Shown here in pieces: positions 34,428 to 43,518 of a DNA stretch of 64,000 bases. Below the pieces are notes generated by a model. The model was not told the origin of the DNA. It saw nothing but the letters and a program-made list of their open reading frames with translations, and searched no databases. Numbering within the stretch: position 1 is the first letter of the stretch; every line of letters starts with the position of its first letter. The stretch covers positions 37,053-101,052 of the forward strand of contig JAEWCL010000017.1 in the NCBI GenBank assembly GCA_023390655.1. Direction: 5' to 3'. Position numbers and translations under genes: made by a program. The DNA is from Bacillota bacterium (GTDB lineage Bacteria; Bacillota; Clostridia; Christensenellales; CAG-138).

Positions 34428-35189
34428 TTAAAGCTCCATGCGTACCCTGTCCGCGATCATCGCAATAAATTCCGCATTGGTCGGCTTTCCCTTTAAATCG
34501 TCAATCGTATAGCCAAAATACTGGTTCAATATCTTTGCGTTGCCCCTGGTCCAAGCAACTTCAATTGCATTGCGGATTGCACGCTCCACCAACGCGGGGC
34601 GTGTATTATATTGCCTGGAGATATGAGGATAGATATCCTTGGTAACTGCAACGGAGGAGGGGTCCTTCGCTTCTGCAGAATACTGGATGGCGCTGCGGAG
34701 ATAATGATATCCTCTTAAATGCGCGGGAATGCCGACAGCGCGTATCTGCCGGGTGATCTGCGCACTGAGCTCCTCACTGCCCGCTATCAGCGGAGCAATT
34801 GGCAATTCGGGCTCGGGAGTGGTTTGAGAGGAGCGCGTCAATTGCAGGATACGGGGAATGATGTGCTCCGGCCCCATCGGTTTCACGAAACAGTAAACAA
34901 CGCTTAACTTTTGCAATTCCTGCATCAGACGGTTGTCTAAAAAAGCGGTATGTATAAATACAGCGGGGCGGTTCTGCTCGCCCAGACTGTTGAGTACGCT
35001 TAAACCATCCATCACCGGCATGATGATATCCATCAGCAGCACATCTACACGATTGATCTCAAGGGATGATAAAACGTCTCTGCCGTTATGCGCAAAAGGG
35101 AGTACATGGATTGTTTCATAATTGCGGCAGAATTGCGCAATCTCCTCACAGGTTGATATGACTCCATCTGCTATCAATAGATTCAACAA
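34428..35189 (-). CDS. spo0A: Sporulation master regulator Spo0A, receiver with altered acidic pocket
   Basis: Response regulator of 253 residues. The receiver (about 1-120) has the phosphoacceptor D54 in LLMDIIMP, T81 in HTAFLDN and K103 in FVKPM. The usual Asp-Asp of the acidic pocket is D8-G9 (LLIADG), so the residue expected to hold Mg2+ directly is Gly. The DNA-binding domain (about 145-253) is intact: VTKDIYPHISRQYNT, RAIRNAIEVAWTRG and KPTNAEFIAMIADRVRMEL are close to Bacillus Spo0A. The TTG start follows GGAGGTGAT. The spoIVB-spo0A order is standard. A sigma-H-like promoter lies 39 bp upstream. Confidence 0.93.
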   Translation of the reverse strand: MLNLLIADGVISTCEEIAQFCRNYETIHVLPFAHNGRDVLSSLEINRVDVLLMDIIMPVMDGLSVLNSLGEQNRPAVFIHTAFLDNRLMQELQKLSVVYCFVKPMGPEHIIPRILQLTRSSQTTPEPELPIAPLIAGSEELSAQITRQIRAVGIPAHLRGYHYLRSAIQYSAEAKDPSSVAVTKDIYPHISRQYNTRPALVERAIRNAIEVAWTRGNAKILNQYFGYTIDDLKGKPTNAEFIAMIADRVRMEL

Positions 35190-35227
35190 ACGAGTATCAC
35201 CTCCAGTGCTTCTAATGATAGCAGATT

Positions 35228-35254
35228 ATTCACAACTAGGAAAGCATACCCTTT
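35228..35254 (-). promoter_or_regulatory. Sigma-H-type promoter of spo0A
   Basis: On the minus strand AAAGGGTAT (35254-35246) matches the sigma-H -35 RWAGGAWWT at 8 of 9 positions, and TGAAT (35232-35228) matches HGAAT after 13 bp. Bacillus spo0A is transcribed from a sigma-H promoter at induction, which fits. No clear 0A box was found beside it. Confidence 0.6.
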
Positions 35255-35393
35255 ACGGATAAAAGCTGAAAAAAACAGGCGTTTTATTTGTGTTATAAAG
35301 CCAAGGTTCCCTGAATTGCGCCAGTTTCGGGCCAAATATGGTCTGATTGGCACCGATGCGCCGAAGCCGGGTTGGCGGCTTGCATATTCATAA

Positions 35394-36662
35394 TTATGCT
35401 ATTTGCTGTTGCATCCACTGCGCGTACATGCAGTACCCCTTTGTAGGATCATTGATGAAAACATGCGTCACAACGCCAATCAGCTTTCCGTTTTGTACCA
35501 GCGGGCTTCCGCTCATCCCCTGCACAATGCCGCCGGTCACTTCCAGCAGCGCAGGGTCCGTGATCTCAATGACCATCCCCTTGGGCGCAGGGCTTTCCTG
35601 TGAGTTGAGCTTGATAATATTGCAGGAATACGCCTTGATGCCTTCATCGTTGAGCGTCGTCAAAAGCTGCGCGGGTCCAAGCTTCACTTCCTCGGGATAT
35701 GCCATGGGAAGCCCTTCCGGATAAAGCGGATTGTAGTATTCCTTATACATGCGGCCATAGATACCGTACTGGCTGTTGGTTTCAATACTGCCAAGCCGGA
35801 GGCTTGCCGGATCAAATTCTCCCCGGAGTTCACCAGGTTCTCCCTGGGCGCCCTGGACAATGTCCACGATATTGGATTTGACGATTTCCCCGTCGCGCAC
35901 AGTAAGGCTCATGCGGGTGTCCACATCCGTAATGGCATGCCCGAGCGCCGCATACCATTTGCTCGAAGGGTCATAAAAGGAGAGCGTACCTACGCCGGCC
36001 GTGCTGTCCCGCACCCACATTCCCATGCGGTATTTGCCGTCTGCAGGGTCAAGTACCGGGCGCAGGTCAACCGTCATGCGGTCCTTTCCGCGTGTGACGG
36101 TCAATTGGACAAGATCGCGGCTGTCATTGCAGATTTGGGCAAGATGCGTGGCATCTTTGATTTCGATGCCGTTTGCTTTTTCAATCAGGTCGCCCGCCTG
36201 AATACCTGCAGCAGCGGCGGGGCTGACTTCTCTTCCATCCGAAAGCACAACGGAAGTAACGCCCACTACAAGTGCGCCCCGCGTGTGCAGCGTAACGCCT
36301 ATGGAGGTGCCGCCGGGCACCAGTGTAATTTCGTCGCGCACATGGATATTGACCTGCTTGACGGGAATCACGCCAAGCAGGCGGATCGTCAGGCGGGTAG
36401 TGCGTCCGCCTGACGCCCCTGTTGCCTGTGCAAGCGTTTCATCCTGCAAGCTTGATACGGCAAGCATATCGTCGTCTGAAGATGCGGTAAACAGGCTGTT
36501 TGTTTCCACGGGCAGGCGGTAGGATTTCCCAGCCTGCAAATGAATATCCTCCGAAAGCCTGCGCAGGGAGGACATGGGTTCCATATAATTAAATGTTAAG
36601 ATTGCTGCGCAAAGCAGAATGCCAAACGCCTTGCAAAGGAACGGCGCAACACCTTTTTTCAA
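35394..36662 (-). CDS. spoIVB: SpoIVB peptidase (S55), sporulation signalling protease
   Basis: Serine protease of 422 residues, secreted from the forespore to trigger pro-sigma-K processing. One N-terminal membrane helix (about 8-25) is followed by a PDZ domain (about 110-190; VSPAAAAGIQAGDLIEKANG) and the S55 catalytic domain with His in YAALGHAITDVD and the nucleophile Ser in IVQGMSGSPLVQNGK. The frame opens at a GTG (36671), but the TTG at 36662 has GAGGTG at 6 bases and is preferred. It sits just upstream of spo0A, as in most sporeformers. Confidence 0.93.
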   Translation of the reverse strand: MKKGVAPFLCKAFGILLCAAILTFNYMEPMSSLRRLSEDIHLQAGKSYRLPVETNSLFTASSDDDMLAVSSLQDETLAQATGASGGRTTRLTIRLLGVIPVKQVNIHVRDEITLVPGGTSIGVTLHTRGALVVGVTSVVLSDGREVSPAAAAGIQAGDLIEKANGIEIKDATHLAQICNDSRDLVQLTVTRGKDRMTVDLRPVLDPADGKYRMGMWVRDSTAGVGTLSFYDPSSKWYAALGHAITDVDTRMSLTVRDGEIVKSNIVDIVQGAQGEPGELRGEFDPASLRLGSIETNSQYGIYGRMYKEYYNPLYPEGLPMAYPEEVKLGPAQLLTTLNDEGIKAYSCNIIKLNSQESPAPKGMVIEITDPALLEVTGGIVQGMSGSPLVQNGKLIGVVTHVFINDPTKGYCMYAQWMQQQIA

Positions 36663-36789
36663 AACAAACACCTCATATATTCATCGAATCTCTGCAAAAA
36701 GCATCGATTTTATGATGAACATCAAGAGGCGTATCTATGCCCGTCTTTTTATGGATGCATCGCCACTTCGACGGTAAAACAGAGGACGG

Positions 36790-38466
36790 TCAACCCGGCC
36801 GATGGTCCAGCAGCTCCCTGGCATGCTCAATCGCACGGATATCTGTCTTTTTTGCACCCATAATACGTGCGACTTCATGGATGCGCTCCTCATGGTTCAA
36901 TTCGCGTACGGAGGAGGAGGTTTTGTTCTGTTCTTCCAGTTTTTCAACCAAAAAATGCACGTCCGCCATGGAGGCGATCTGCGGCAGGTGTGTGATGCAA
37001 AGCACCTGATGCGCACGGGAAATCTGCCGCATTTTTTCTCCCACAGCAGTTGCAATATGGCCGCTGATGCCAGTATCAATTTCATCAAATATAACAGTAG
37101 GTATGCTGCCCATATGTATGGTTTTGAATGCAAGCATAATGCGGGAAAGTTCACCGCCGGAGGCAACGCGTTGCAACGCTTTTACAGGCTCTCCGGCATT
37201 GGTGGAAAGCAGGAACTCCGCCTGATGTAACCCATCGGGCGAAAGGGTATCTTCATTTAATGGCGTTAATGCAATTTCAAATTTCGCCTTTTCCATACCA
37301 AGTGCCTGCAGCTCCGCCACAATACGCCTTGTAAAACGGTCCGCCGTTTTGTTGCGTTCCGCCATCAGCACCCCGGCCGATTTTTTATAATTTGTTTTGC
37401 AGGCAGCCAGTTCTTTTTCAAGCGTTTCCCTGCGGGCGTCGCTCTGTACAAGCGCGTCATATTCCCCCTGCGCCTGTTCCAAAAAAGAAAGGATTTCAGC
37501 TACGCTGCCGCCATACTTGCGCTTAAGGCCGTGGATGCGCGCAAGCCTTGCTTCCACTTCAGCCAAAAGCTCCGGCTGAAACTCAAACCCGGCTTTGAGG
37601 TCGCGCAGGGAGTAGGCGATATCCTCCATGGCATAGTAAGCGTCCTGCAGGCGGTCATGCGCATCCTGATAATCCGCGTGATAGTCCGCAATAGAGGATA
37701 ACTCACGGATCGCGGCATTTGCTTCATTGAGCGCGCCGCTTTCCTCTCCGGATAACAGGGTGTAGCTGTTTTCAAGCGCTGATACGATCGCCTGGGCGTT
37801 ACTCAGGCGTTTTAATTTCAAATCCAGCTCTTCCTCTTCACCGGGCTGCAACTTCGCTTCAGCAATCTCACGTATCTGATAGCGCAGCAAATCCATGCGG
37901 CGCAACCGTTCCTGCTCGGAAGGGAATCCCGCATGCAGTTCCTTTAAAATTTCCTGGTGCCTTGTATAGAGGGACAACACCTGCTTAGAGAGGGGAGAGA
38001 TGGCCTCTTGATCAAACGCATCCAAATATTTCAGATGCGAAGAAACATCAAGCAGTGACTGATGCTCATGCTGCCCGTGGATGTCCACCAAAAGATCGGT
38101 GACTGTTTTGAGAGAGGAAAGATTGACAAGCGTGCCATTGATACGGCATATGCTTTTACCGCCTGTACTCAGCTCCCGGCTGATAATCAGGCTGTCTTCC
38201 GGATCGTAAAAAATCCCAAGCGCGTCAAGCCGTTCCAAAACCTCGGGCGATTGGCTGATATCGAAAGAGGCCTCTACAAACGCTTTGTCCGCGCCGGATT
38301 TGATGAGATCCCGGTTTGCGCGTTCTCCCAGCACGAAATTAACGGCGTCTATAATAATGGACTTACCGGCGCCTGTTTCGCCGGTAAGAACATGAAATCC
38401 TTTTGAAAAGGAAAGCTCCAATCGTTCGATCAGAGCAACATTTTTGATGCTAAGGGTTTGCAGCAT
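36790..38466 (-). CDS. recN: DNA repair protein RecN
   Basis: SMC-like ATPase of 558 residues acting early in double-strand break repair. The N-terminal Walker A is LTGETGAGKSIIIDAV, two long coiled-coil arms occupy about 155-360, and the C-terminal half carries ASGGELSRIMLAFK and Walker B PTVIFDEIDTGISG. The start follows GAGGAAA. It lies 34 bp after argR, the conserved argR-recN pairing. Confidence 0.95.
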   Translation of the reverse strand: MLQTLSIKNVALIERLELSFSKGFHVLTGETGAGKSIIIDAVNFVLGERANRDLIKSGADKAFVEASFDISQSPEVLERLDALGIFYDPEDSLIISRELSTGGKSICRINGTLVNLSSLKTVTDLLVDIHGQHEHQSLLDVSSHLKYLDAFDQEAISPLSKQVLSLYTRHQEILKELHAGFPSEQERLRRMDLLRYQIREIAEAKLQPGEEEELDLKLKRLSNAQAIVSALENSYTLLSGEESGALNEANAAIRELSSIADYHADYQDAHDRLQDAYYAMEDIAYSLRDLKAGFEFQPELLAEVEARLARIHGLKRKYGGSVAEILSFLEQAQGEYDALVQSDARRETLEKELAACKTNYKKSAGVLMAERNKTADRFTRRIVAELQALGMEKAKFEIALTPLNEDTLSPDGLHQAEFLLSTNAGEPVKALQRVASGGELSRIMLAFKTIHMGSIPTVIFDEIDTGISGHIATAVGEKMRQISRAHQVLCITHLPQIASMADVHFLVEKLEEQNKTSSSVRELNHEERIHEVARIMGAKKTDIRAIEHARELLDHRPG

Positions 38467-38500
38467 ATTTTCCTCAAACTAAAAACCGGGTATAGTAAGC

Positions 38501-38950
38501 TTATTTCAGCATTGTCTGGAAACGCTTAATGATTTCAGGAACCACCTTGCTATCCTTGACGGCAATAAATATGGTGTTGTCTCCTGCGATGGAGCCGGCA
38601 ATTTCAGTCCACTTCATGGAGTCAACCGCTTCCGCTGCGGCGCTTGCGCTGCCGGTAATGGTTTTAATGACAATAAGATTGCCTGCAGAAGTGATATTGA
38701 TGACGGACTGCGAAAAGATACGGATGAACCGCTCCTGCAATCCGGTTTCCGCTTTATCTACCGTTGCATATTTATATGAACCGTTTTCGGAAAGCGCTTT
38801 GATCAGCCGAAGCTCCTTGATATCGCGCGAGACGGTTGCCTGTGTCACGATATAATTGTGCCGCCGGAGATGCTCTGCAAGCTCGTCCTGCGTCTCAATA
38901 TCGTACTGGTCGATTAACTCCAAAATCATTGCGTGTCTGGCTGCTTTCAT
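38501..38950 (-). CDS. argR: Arginine repressor ArgR/AhrC
   Basis: Hexameric arginine-sensing repressor of 149 residues. The N-terminal winged helix has TQDELAEHL and TQATVSRDIKELRLIK. The C-terminal oligomerisation and arginine-binding domain has the GDNTIFIAV motif. An in-frame ATG 15 bases upstream gives MRGYY plus this protein; the ATG at 38950 follows GCGGGGG and gives the usual length. Confidence 0.94.
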   Translation of the reverse strand: MKAARHAMILELIDQYDIETQDELAEHLRRHNYIVTQATVSRDIKELRLIKALSENGSYKYATVDKAETGLQERFIRIFSQSVINITSAGNLIVIKTITGSASAAAEAVDSMKWTEIAGSIAGDNTIFIAVKDSKVVPEIIKRFQTMLK

Positions 38951-38996
38951 ATAATACCCCCGCATAAAGCCGCACCGAAAAGCGCCTCCGGCACGA

Positions 38997-39797
38997 TCAG
39001 CTTAGTTTTTGTTTGATTAGGCTATATAGATTATGCGCTCCCACACGCAAAAACTTCGCCTCATGATCCGATTTTGTGACGAGGATCTGATCGTCCATAT
39101 TGACATCCATTGCCTTCTGCCCGTCCGCGTAGAGTATGCCGTTGCTCTTCATGCTCAGCTCAATGCGGGCGTCCGGCGCGGTGACAATCGGCCGAACGAG
39201 AAGGGAATGGGGGCAAACCGGAACGAGTATGCACGCCTCCAAGCCTGGCGCAATAATCGGACCGCCTACGGAAATAGAATACCCGGTGGAGCCGGTAGGC
39301 GTGCTTACGATCATACCGTCGCAAAACACGGTCCCCGCATCCTCACCGTTGATATACATGCTGATATGTGTCACGCCGGAAAATATCGGCTTGTACAGCA
39401 AAACGTCGTTCAGGCAATCGCAGACTTTCACGCCGTTTACGCTGCAGGAAACCATCATCCGGCGTTCGATGGAAAGCTCACCCGAGCGATAACGCGCGAG
39501 CACCGCGCTAAATTCATCCGGCTGAATTTCGCTTAGAAATCCTACGCGACCAAGATTAACACCCAATATGGGCAGATCATGCGCAACTGCAATGGGAACC
39601 GCCTTTAATATGGTGCCGTCTCCGCCGAATGCGGCAATAAACAGCGCATCCTCAAACGCGGAAGCCGTGGGCGGACAGAAAGGATTGATTTCTACACAGG
39701 AAAAGCCTTGCTCATTGGCAATGCGCATCGCTTCGTTACGAACCGATATGGCATTTGCTTTATCGGTATTTGTAACAAATACGATCGTTTGCTTCAC
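38997..39797 (-). CDS. nadK: NAD kinase
   Basis: Phosphorylates NAD to NADP; 266 residues. AFGGDGTILKAV holds the GGDG ATP-site motif. NLGRVGFLSEIQ, DGMIVSTPTGSTGYSISVGGP and SLLVRPIV are family hallmarks. The GTG start follows GCGAGG. Part of the tlyA-nadK-argR-recN-spoIVB-spo0A block on the minus strand. Confidence 0.95.
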   Translation of the reverse strand: MKQTIVFVTNTDKANAISVRNEAMRIANEQGFSCVEINPFCPPTASAFEDALFIAAFGGDGTILKAVPIAVAHDLPILGVNLGRVGFLSEIQPDEFSAVLARYRSGELSIERRMMVSCSVNGVKVCDCLNDVLLYKPIFSGVTHISMYINGEDAGTVFCDGMIVSTPTGSTGYSISVGGPIIAPGLEACILVPVCPHSLLVRPIVTAPDARIELSMKSNGILYADGQKAMDVNMDDQILVTKSDHEAKFLRVGAHNLYSLIKQKLS

Positions 39798-39923
39798 GAA
39801 TGCCTCGCTTATCTACACAAATCAATGTTATTTGACAATGCTCTTTCTGTATTATAGCCGCATAACACTGCATATTTCAAGTAAAATATGCCCTATTCAA
39901 AATAATTTTGGGATGGATTTCCA

Positions 39924-40739
39924 TTAAACCGGATGCAGGAGCAAAGTGTGCGCCTGTTGGACCGTTTCCTGTATCAATTCTGTGAAATCCTGCGGCAATG
40001 AGGCGGAGTTCTCTTTGCTTTTTTTGAAATAGGAAAGGAATTCTATATTTCCCTTCGGGCCGGTAACAGGGGAGAAGGATAGCCCGCACAGCGCAAACCT
40101 GAATTCCAACGCTTGTGTTATGACACGCCTGCAAACCTCCTGATGTACGGCGATATCCCGCACTACGCCGTGCTTCCCGACCTCCGCGCGTCCGGCTTCA
40201 AACTGCGGTTTGATGAGGGCAATGACCTCCGCTTCTTCTGCAAGGCATGCATAGAGGGGCTCCAGGATCAGGCGCAATGAAATAAAGGATACATCGATAC
40301 TTGCAAATGAGGGTAGGGGATCATACCAATCCGGCAGCATATTGCGCGCATTGGTCCGCTCCATGACGATGACGCGAGGATCATTTCTCAGCTTCCAATC
40401 CAATTGCCCGTAGCCTACGTCCAGCGCATACACTTTTGCCGCGCCGTGCTGGAGCATGCAGTCTGTAAACCCGCCGGTAGAAGCGCCGATGTCCGCCGCA
40501 ATACGTCCTTCCAAATGGAGTTCAAAGGTATTGACGGCCTTCTCCAGCTTCAATCCGCCACGGCTGACAAAGGGGACAGGGTCTTCCGCAATGGCGATGC
40601 GGGCGGTGTCCTTGATTTCCATTCCCGGCTTTTGGGCGGGCTTTCCATCCACGCTTACTTTGCCCGCCATAATCAAGGAGCGCGCCTTTTCGCGGCTGGG
40701 CGTAAGCCCCTGTTCAAACATCAAACTATCCAATCTCAT
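39924..40739 (-). CDS. tlyA: TlyA-family rRNA 2'-O-methyltransferase
   Basis: S4-domain plus FtsJ-like methyltransferase of 271 residues; mycobacterial TlyA methylates 16S and 23S rRNA. The N-terminal S4 domain (about 1-62) has RLDSLMFEQGLTPSREKARS. The methyltransferase core has ADIGASTGGFTDCMLQHGA (SAM site), ALDVGYGQLDWKLR, DVSFISL and LIKPQFEAG. The start follows GGATGGAG. It heads the minus-strand block, divergent from spoIIM. Confidence 0.93.
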   Translation of the reverse strand: MRLDSLMFEQGLTPSREKARSLIMAGKVSVDGKPAQKPGMEIKDTARIAIAEDPVPFVSRGGLKLEKAVNTFELHLEGRIAADIGASTGGFTDCMLQHGAAKVYALDVGYGQLDWKLRNDPRVIVMERTNARNMLPDWYDPLPSFASIDVSFISLRLILEPLYACLAEEAEVIALIKPQFEAGRAEVGKHGVVRDIAVHQEVCRRVITQALEFRFALCGLSFSPVTGPKGNIEFLSYFKKSKENSASLPQDFTELIQETVQQAHTLLLHPV

Positions 40740-40903
40740 CGGTTACCGCTCCATCCTTGCGCCCTAAACTACAGAATGTATGATATCAAAGGATAACTTT
40801 ATCACGTTTCTCCTGTGCTTTCAAGCGGGGGCGGGTTTGCTGACTGGAGCGACTATTCCGTGTACAAGCCGCATATTCTGTTTCATGAAGGGCGGTGTCT
40901 GCT

Positions 40904-41521
40904 TTGGAAATGATGTTTCTTGCAATACGGGCAAAGCTGCTTTCTTATATCAAAGAAAATTTGGGCGCACTCTTGGTATTTCTGTTCCTGTTTGTTGCAG
41001 GCAACGCCGCAGGCATCCGCATCGTGCAGGGCACGGAAAAAGAGCAGGTAGCCAACATGTTACTTGGCTTGCCTGAGATTTTACGGGAAGGTGGGGTGCC
41101 CTGGCTGGCTTTTTTTGCGCTGTCGCTGTTTGCGCAGGTGCTGTGCGCCGGTTTTATCTACCTTTCCGGGCTTTGGATCTTCACTGCGGTGCTTCTCATA
41201 CCCGGTGTGCTGTTCCGGTGCATGTATCTGGGGGCGGCAATGGGCGTTGCGATTGCCGCCTGGCCCGACGCGGCGTCCATCTGGCTGCTTTTGATGCTGC
41301 AACTCGAATCTGCAACATTGATCCCTCCGCTTGTGAAAATGAGCGTGCTTGCACAGAATCAGATCGCAGGCGTGCTGCAGGATAAAACAACGTCCTCCCG
41401 TTTTAAGGCACTGGATCTGGAAGCGTATACCAGCCAATTTTTAAGCGCCTGCCTGCAATTACTGCCCTGCATCATCATCCAGACGCTGGTCACGCCGGTC
41501 GTATTCTCCCTGCTGCACTGA
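40904..41521 (+). CDS. spoIIM: Stage II sporulation protein M
   Basis: Polytopic membrane protein of the engulfment DMP machinery, about 205 residues. The five predicted helices and motifs (LGALLVFLFLFVAGNAAGI, then FRCMYLGAAMGVAIAAW) fit the SpoIIM family. Start uncertain: the TTG at 40904 is 8 bases from AAGGGCGG, while an in-frame GTG at 40895 overlaps that site. deoB follows, as in the Bacillus spoIIM-xerD-deoB region without xerD. Confidence 0.87.
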   Translation: MEMMFLAIRAKLLSYIKENLGALLVFLFLFVAGNAAGIRIVQGTEKEQVANMLLGLPEILREGGVPWLAFFALSLFAQVLCAGFIYLSGLWIFTAVLLIPGVLFRCMYLGAAMGVAIAAWPDAASIWLLLMLQLESATLIPPLVKMSVLAQNQIAGVLQDKTTSSRFKALDLEAYTSQFLSACLQLLPCIIIQTLVTPVVFSLLH

Positions 41522-41527
41522 CACAGG

Positions 41528-41566
41528 AGGAATTGACCCGCCCATATTCCGGGTGGTACAATTCCT
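41528..41566 (+). other. Extended stem-loop between spoIIM and deoB
   Basis: AGGAATTG (41528-41535) pairs with CAATTCCT (41559-41566), with an inner CCCG/CGGG helix. There is no T-run after it, so it is not a clear terminator; an mRNA processing or attenuation element is possible. Confidence 0.4.
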
Positions 41567-41623
41567 ATAAAAGCGGGTATGTTAACGGTAGATGAAATCG
41601 CGAAAAGGCAGGTTATACAAAAC

Positions 41624-42796
41624 ATGAAAAAACGTATGATCTTAGTTGTATTGGACAGCGTAGGCATCGGTGAATTGCCGGATGCAGGCCAATACGGAGA
41701 TATTGGCGCGCATACGCTGGGGAATATTTTAAAGGTGCGGGGGAGGCTTGCGCTTCCCAACTTATACCGTCTGGGCCTTGCGGATATTGCGAACAGCAGG
41801 CTGCCAAAACCCGACGGCGCGCCGCTTGGCGCATTTGGCCGCGCGGCGGAGCGCACCGCGGCAAAGGACACCACCAGCGGCCATTGGGAAATCGCGGGGC
41901 TGCCTATGGATGTCCCGTTCCGTACCTATCCCAATGGATTTCCCAAGGATTTGATAGAAGAATATGAAAGGCGCATCGGGCGGAAAACGCTTTGCAACCG
42001 GCCTGCTTCCGGTACAACTGTCATTCAGGAACTCGGGGATGAGCATGTAAAGACCGGCAGCCCTATCGTATATACGTCGGCCGACAGCGTATTCCAGGTC
42101 GCCGCGCACGAGGATGTTATTCCGTTAAACGAGCTTTACCGCATCTGTGAAATCGCGCGCGAGATGCTGGTAGGAGAAAACCTTGTGGGCCGCGTTATCG
42201 CAAGACCGTTTGCGGGTGTGAGCGGCGCTTACAAGCGTACGGAAAACCGCAAGGATTACGCGGTTTCCCCGCCGGGGGACACCATACTCGATGCGCTCTA
42301 CGCAAAAGGACTCACGACCGTTGGCGTCGGTAAAATTGAAGATATCTTTTACCACCGCGGCATCTCGATTTCGGATCATACGCATACCAATCCGGAAGGT
42401 ATTGACGCTACGCTGCAGATGATCAAAGACGGCACCGGAGACTTTATTTTCACCAACCTTGTGGATTTTGATATGCTCTATGGCCACCGCAACGATGTGG
42501 AAGGCTACGCAACAGGCCTTGAGTATTTTGACAGCCGCCTGCCCGAACTGTGTGATGCTTTGCAGGAGGGCGATCTCCTCCTGATCACAGCGGATCATGG
42601 CTGTGACCCGACAACGCCCAGCACCGATCACTCTAGGGAGTATATTCCCATCGTCGTAACGGGTAAGTCCGTAAAAGCGGGGACGGATATCGGCACAAGG
42701 GACAGCTTTGCGGATATCGGCGCTACGGTGTACGAATACCTGACGGGCGCCGCATGGAACACCGGGACGTCCTTTTTGAAGGACATTCTGAAATAA
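41624..42796 (+). CDS. deoB: Phosphopentomutase
   Basis: Mn-dependent alkaline-phosphatase-superfamily mutase of 390 residues converting (deoxy)ribose-1-P to the 5-P form in nucleoside salvage. It begins MKKRMILVVLDSVGIGELPD. DTTSGHWEIAG contains the phospho-accepting Thr region, and ITADHGCDPTTPSTDHSREY the C-terminal metal ligands. The frame extends 15 codons upstream, but the ATG at 41624 gives the family N-terminus and has AGGCAGG upstream. Confidence 0.95.
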   Translation: MKKRMILVVLDSVGIGELPDAGQYGDIGAHTLGNILKVRGRLALPNLYRLGLADIANSRLPKPDGAPLGAFGRAAERTAAKDTTSGHWEIAGLPMDVPFRTYPNGFPKDLIEEYERRIGRKTLCNRPASGTTVIQELGDEHVKTGSPIVYTSADSVFQVAAHEDVIPLNELYRICEIAREMLVGENLVGRVIARPFAGVSGAYKRTENRKDYAVSPPGDTILDALYAKGLTTVGVGKIEDIFYHRGISISDHTHTNPEGIDATLQMIKDGTGDFIFTNLVDFDMLYGHRNDVEGYATGLEYFDSRLPELCDALQEGDLLLITADHGCDPTTPSTDHSREYIPIVVTGKSVKAGTDIGTRDSFADIGATVYEYLTGAAWNTGTSFLKDILK

Positions 42797-42822
42797 CGCC
42801 AAGCGAGCATAGCAAGTGAAAA

Positions 42823-42852
42823 ACGGGCCGGTTGCCTGTAGAGCCGGCCCGT
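42823..42852 (+). terminator. Hairpin after deoB, no clear U-tract
   Basis: ACGGGCCGG (42823-42831) pairs with CCGGCCCGT (42844-42852), 26 bp after the deoB stop. The following bases are ATGTCTGC, so intrinsic termination is weakly supported. Confidence 0.5.
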
Positions 42853-42962
42853 ATGTCTGCGCGTTAACCTGTGAAAAGGATAAAATTCTTTCAAATCCAT
42901 AACACTAAAGATTAAGTGCCTCCCGCCTGCGGCGAGAGAGGTATTGCGGGAGACTGTCACAA

Positions 42963-43448
42963 ATGAGAAAACTCATGCGGACGTTACTCTATCTTACATT
43001 TGCATGCTACTGCATGGTGCTCGTTTATCTGCTGTTTCTCAACAGGCAGCACCGCTTTGCGTATAACAGCATACCGCTGATAGATTACATGCGTACCGCC
43101 GTTAATCTGATTCCATTCAAAACGATTATAGAGCTGTTCTCAAGAAGCGCACAACACACCATCCACCCGGATATCGTGTTTGATAACGCTATTGGAAACT
43201 TGCTGTTGTTTTTTCCCATGGGGATTTATATGCCCACCGTTCGCCGCAGGACAAGGAAAATCGGCAGATTTCTAAAAAGAATGTTTTTGATCGTGCTGAT
43301 TGTGGAGACATTGCAGCTGGTATTGCGCGTAGGCAGCTTTGATGTGGATGATATTCTCCTGAACATTCTTGGCGCTGCTGCAGGGTACGCCATATGGAGA
43401 ACCGGCGCGGTACAGCGGGTGCTTCGCATCATGCAATGGCTTGGATAG
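42963..43448 (+). CDS. VanZ-family membrane protein
   Basis: Membrane protein of 161 residues with about four helices. The VanZ-domain pattern is NLIPFKTIIELF, then DNAIGNLLLFFPMGIYMP, ETLQLVLRVGSFDVDDILLN and LGAAAGYAIW. VanZ itself gives low teicoplanin resistance, but such small VanZ-like proteins are common and mostly uncharacterised. It has its own GCGGGAG site 166 bp after deoB. No van genes are adjacent. Confidence 0.85.
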   Translation: MRKLMRTLLYLTFACYCMVLVYLLFLNRQHRFAYNSIPLIDYMRTAVNLIPFKTIIELFSRSAQHTIHPDIVFDNAIGNLLLFFPMGIYMPTVRRRTRKIGRFLKRMFLIVLIVETLQLVLRVGSFDVDDILLNILGAAAGYAIWRTGAVQRVLRIMQWLG

Positions 43449-43470
43449 AAAAAAAGCGCAGTTAGCGCTT
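43449..43470 (-). terminator. Terminator of birA
   Basis: AAGCGC (43454-43459) and GCGCTT (43465-43470) pair around AGTTA. On the minus strand a run of T follows (from the A-run 43449-43455). It also lies just after the VanZ-like gene. Confidence 0.65.
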
Positions 43471-43518
43471 CTTGGAGTATCTTAAAGACTGTTCATCCTA
43501 TCCGCGCTCTGAAGACGC

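Noticed and set aside
42963..43448. Glycopeptide resistance locus suggested by VanZ-like (and VanW at 14046) genes
   Set aside because: The two genes are far apart and no vanA/H/X/S/R genes accompany them; both domains are common in susceptible Clostridia.
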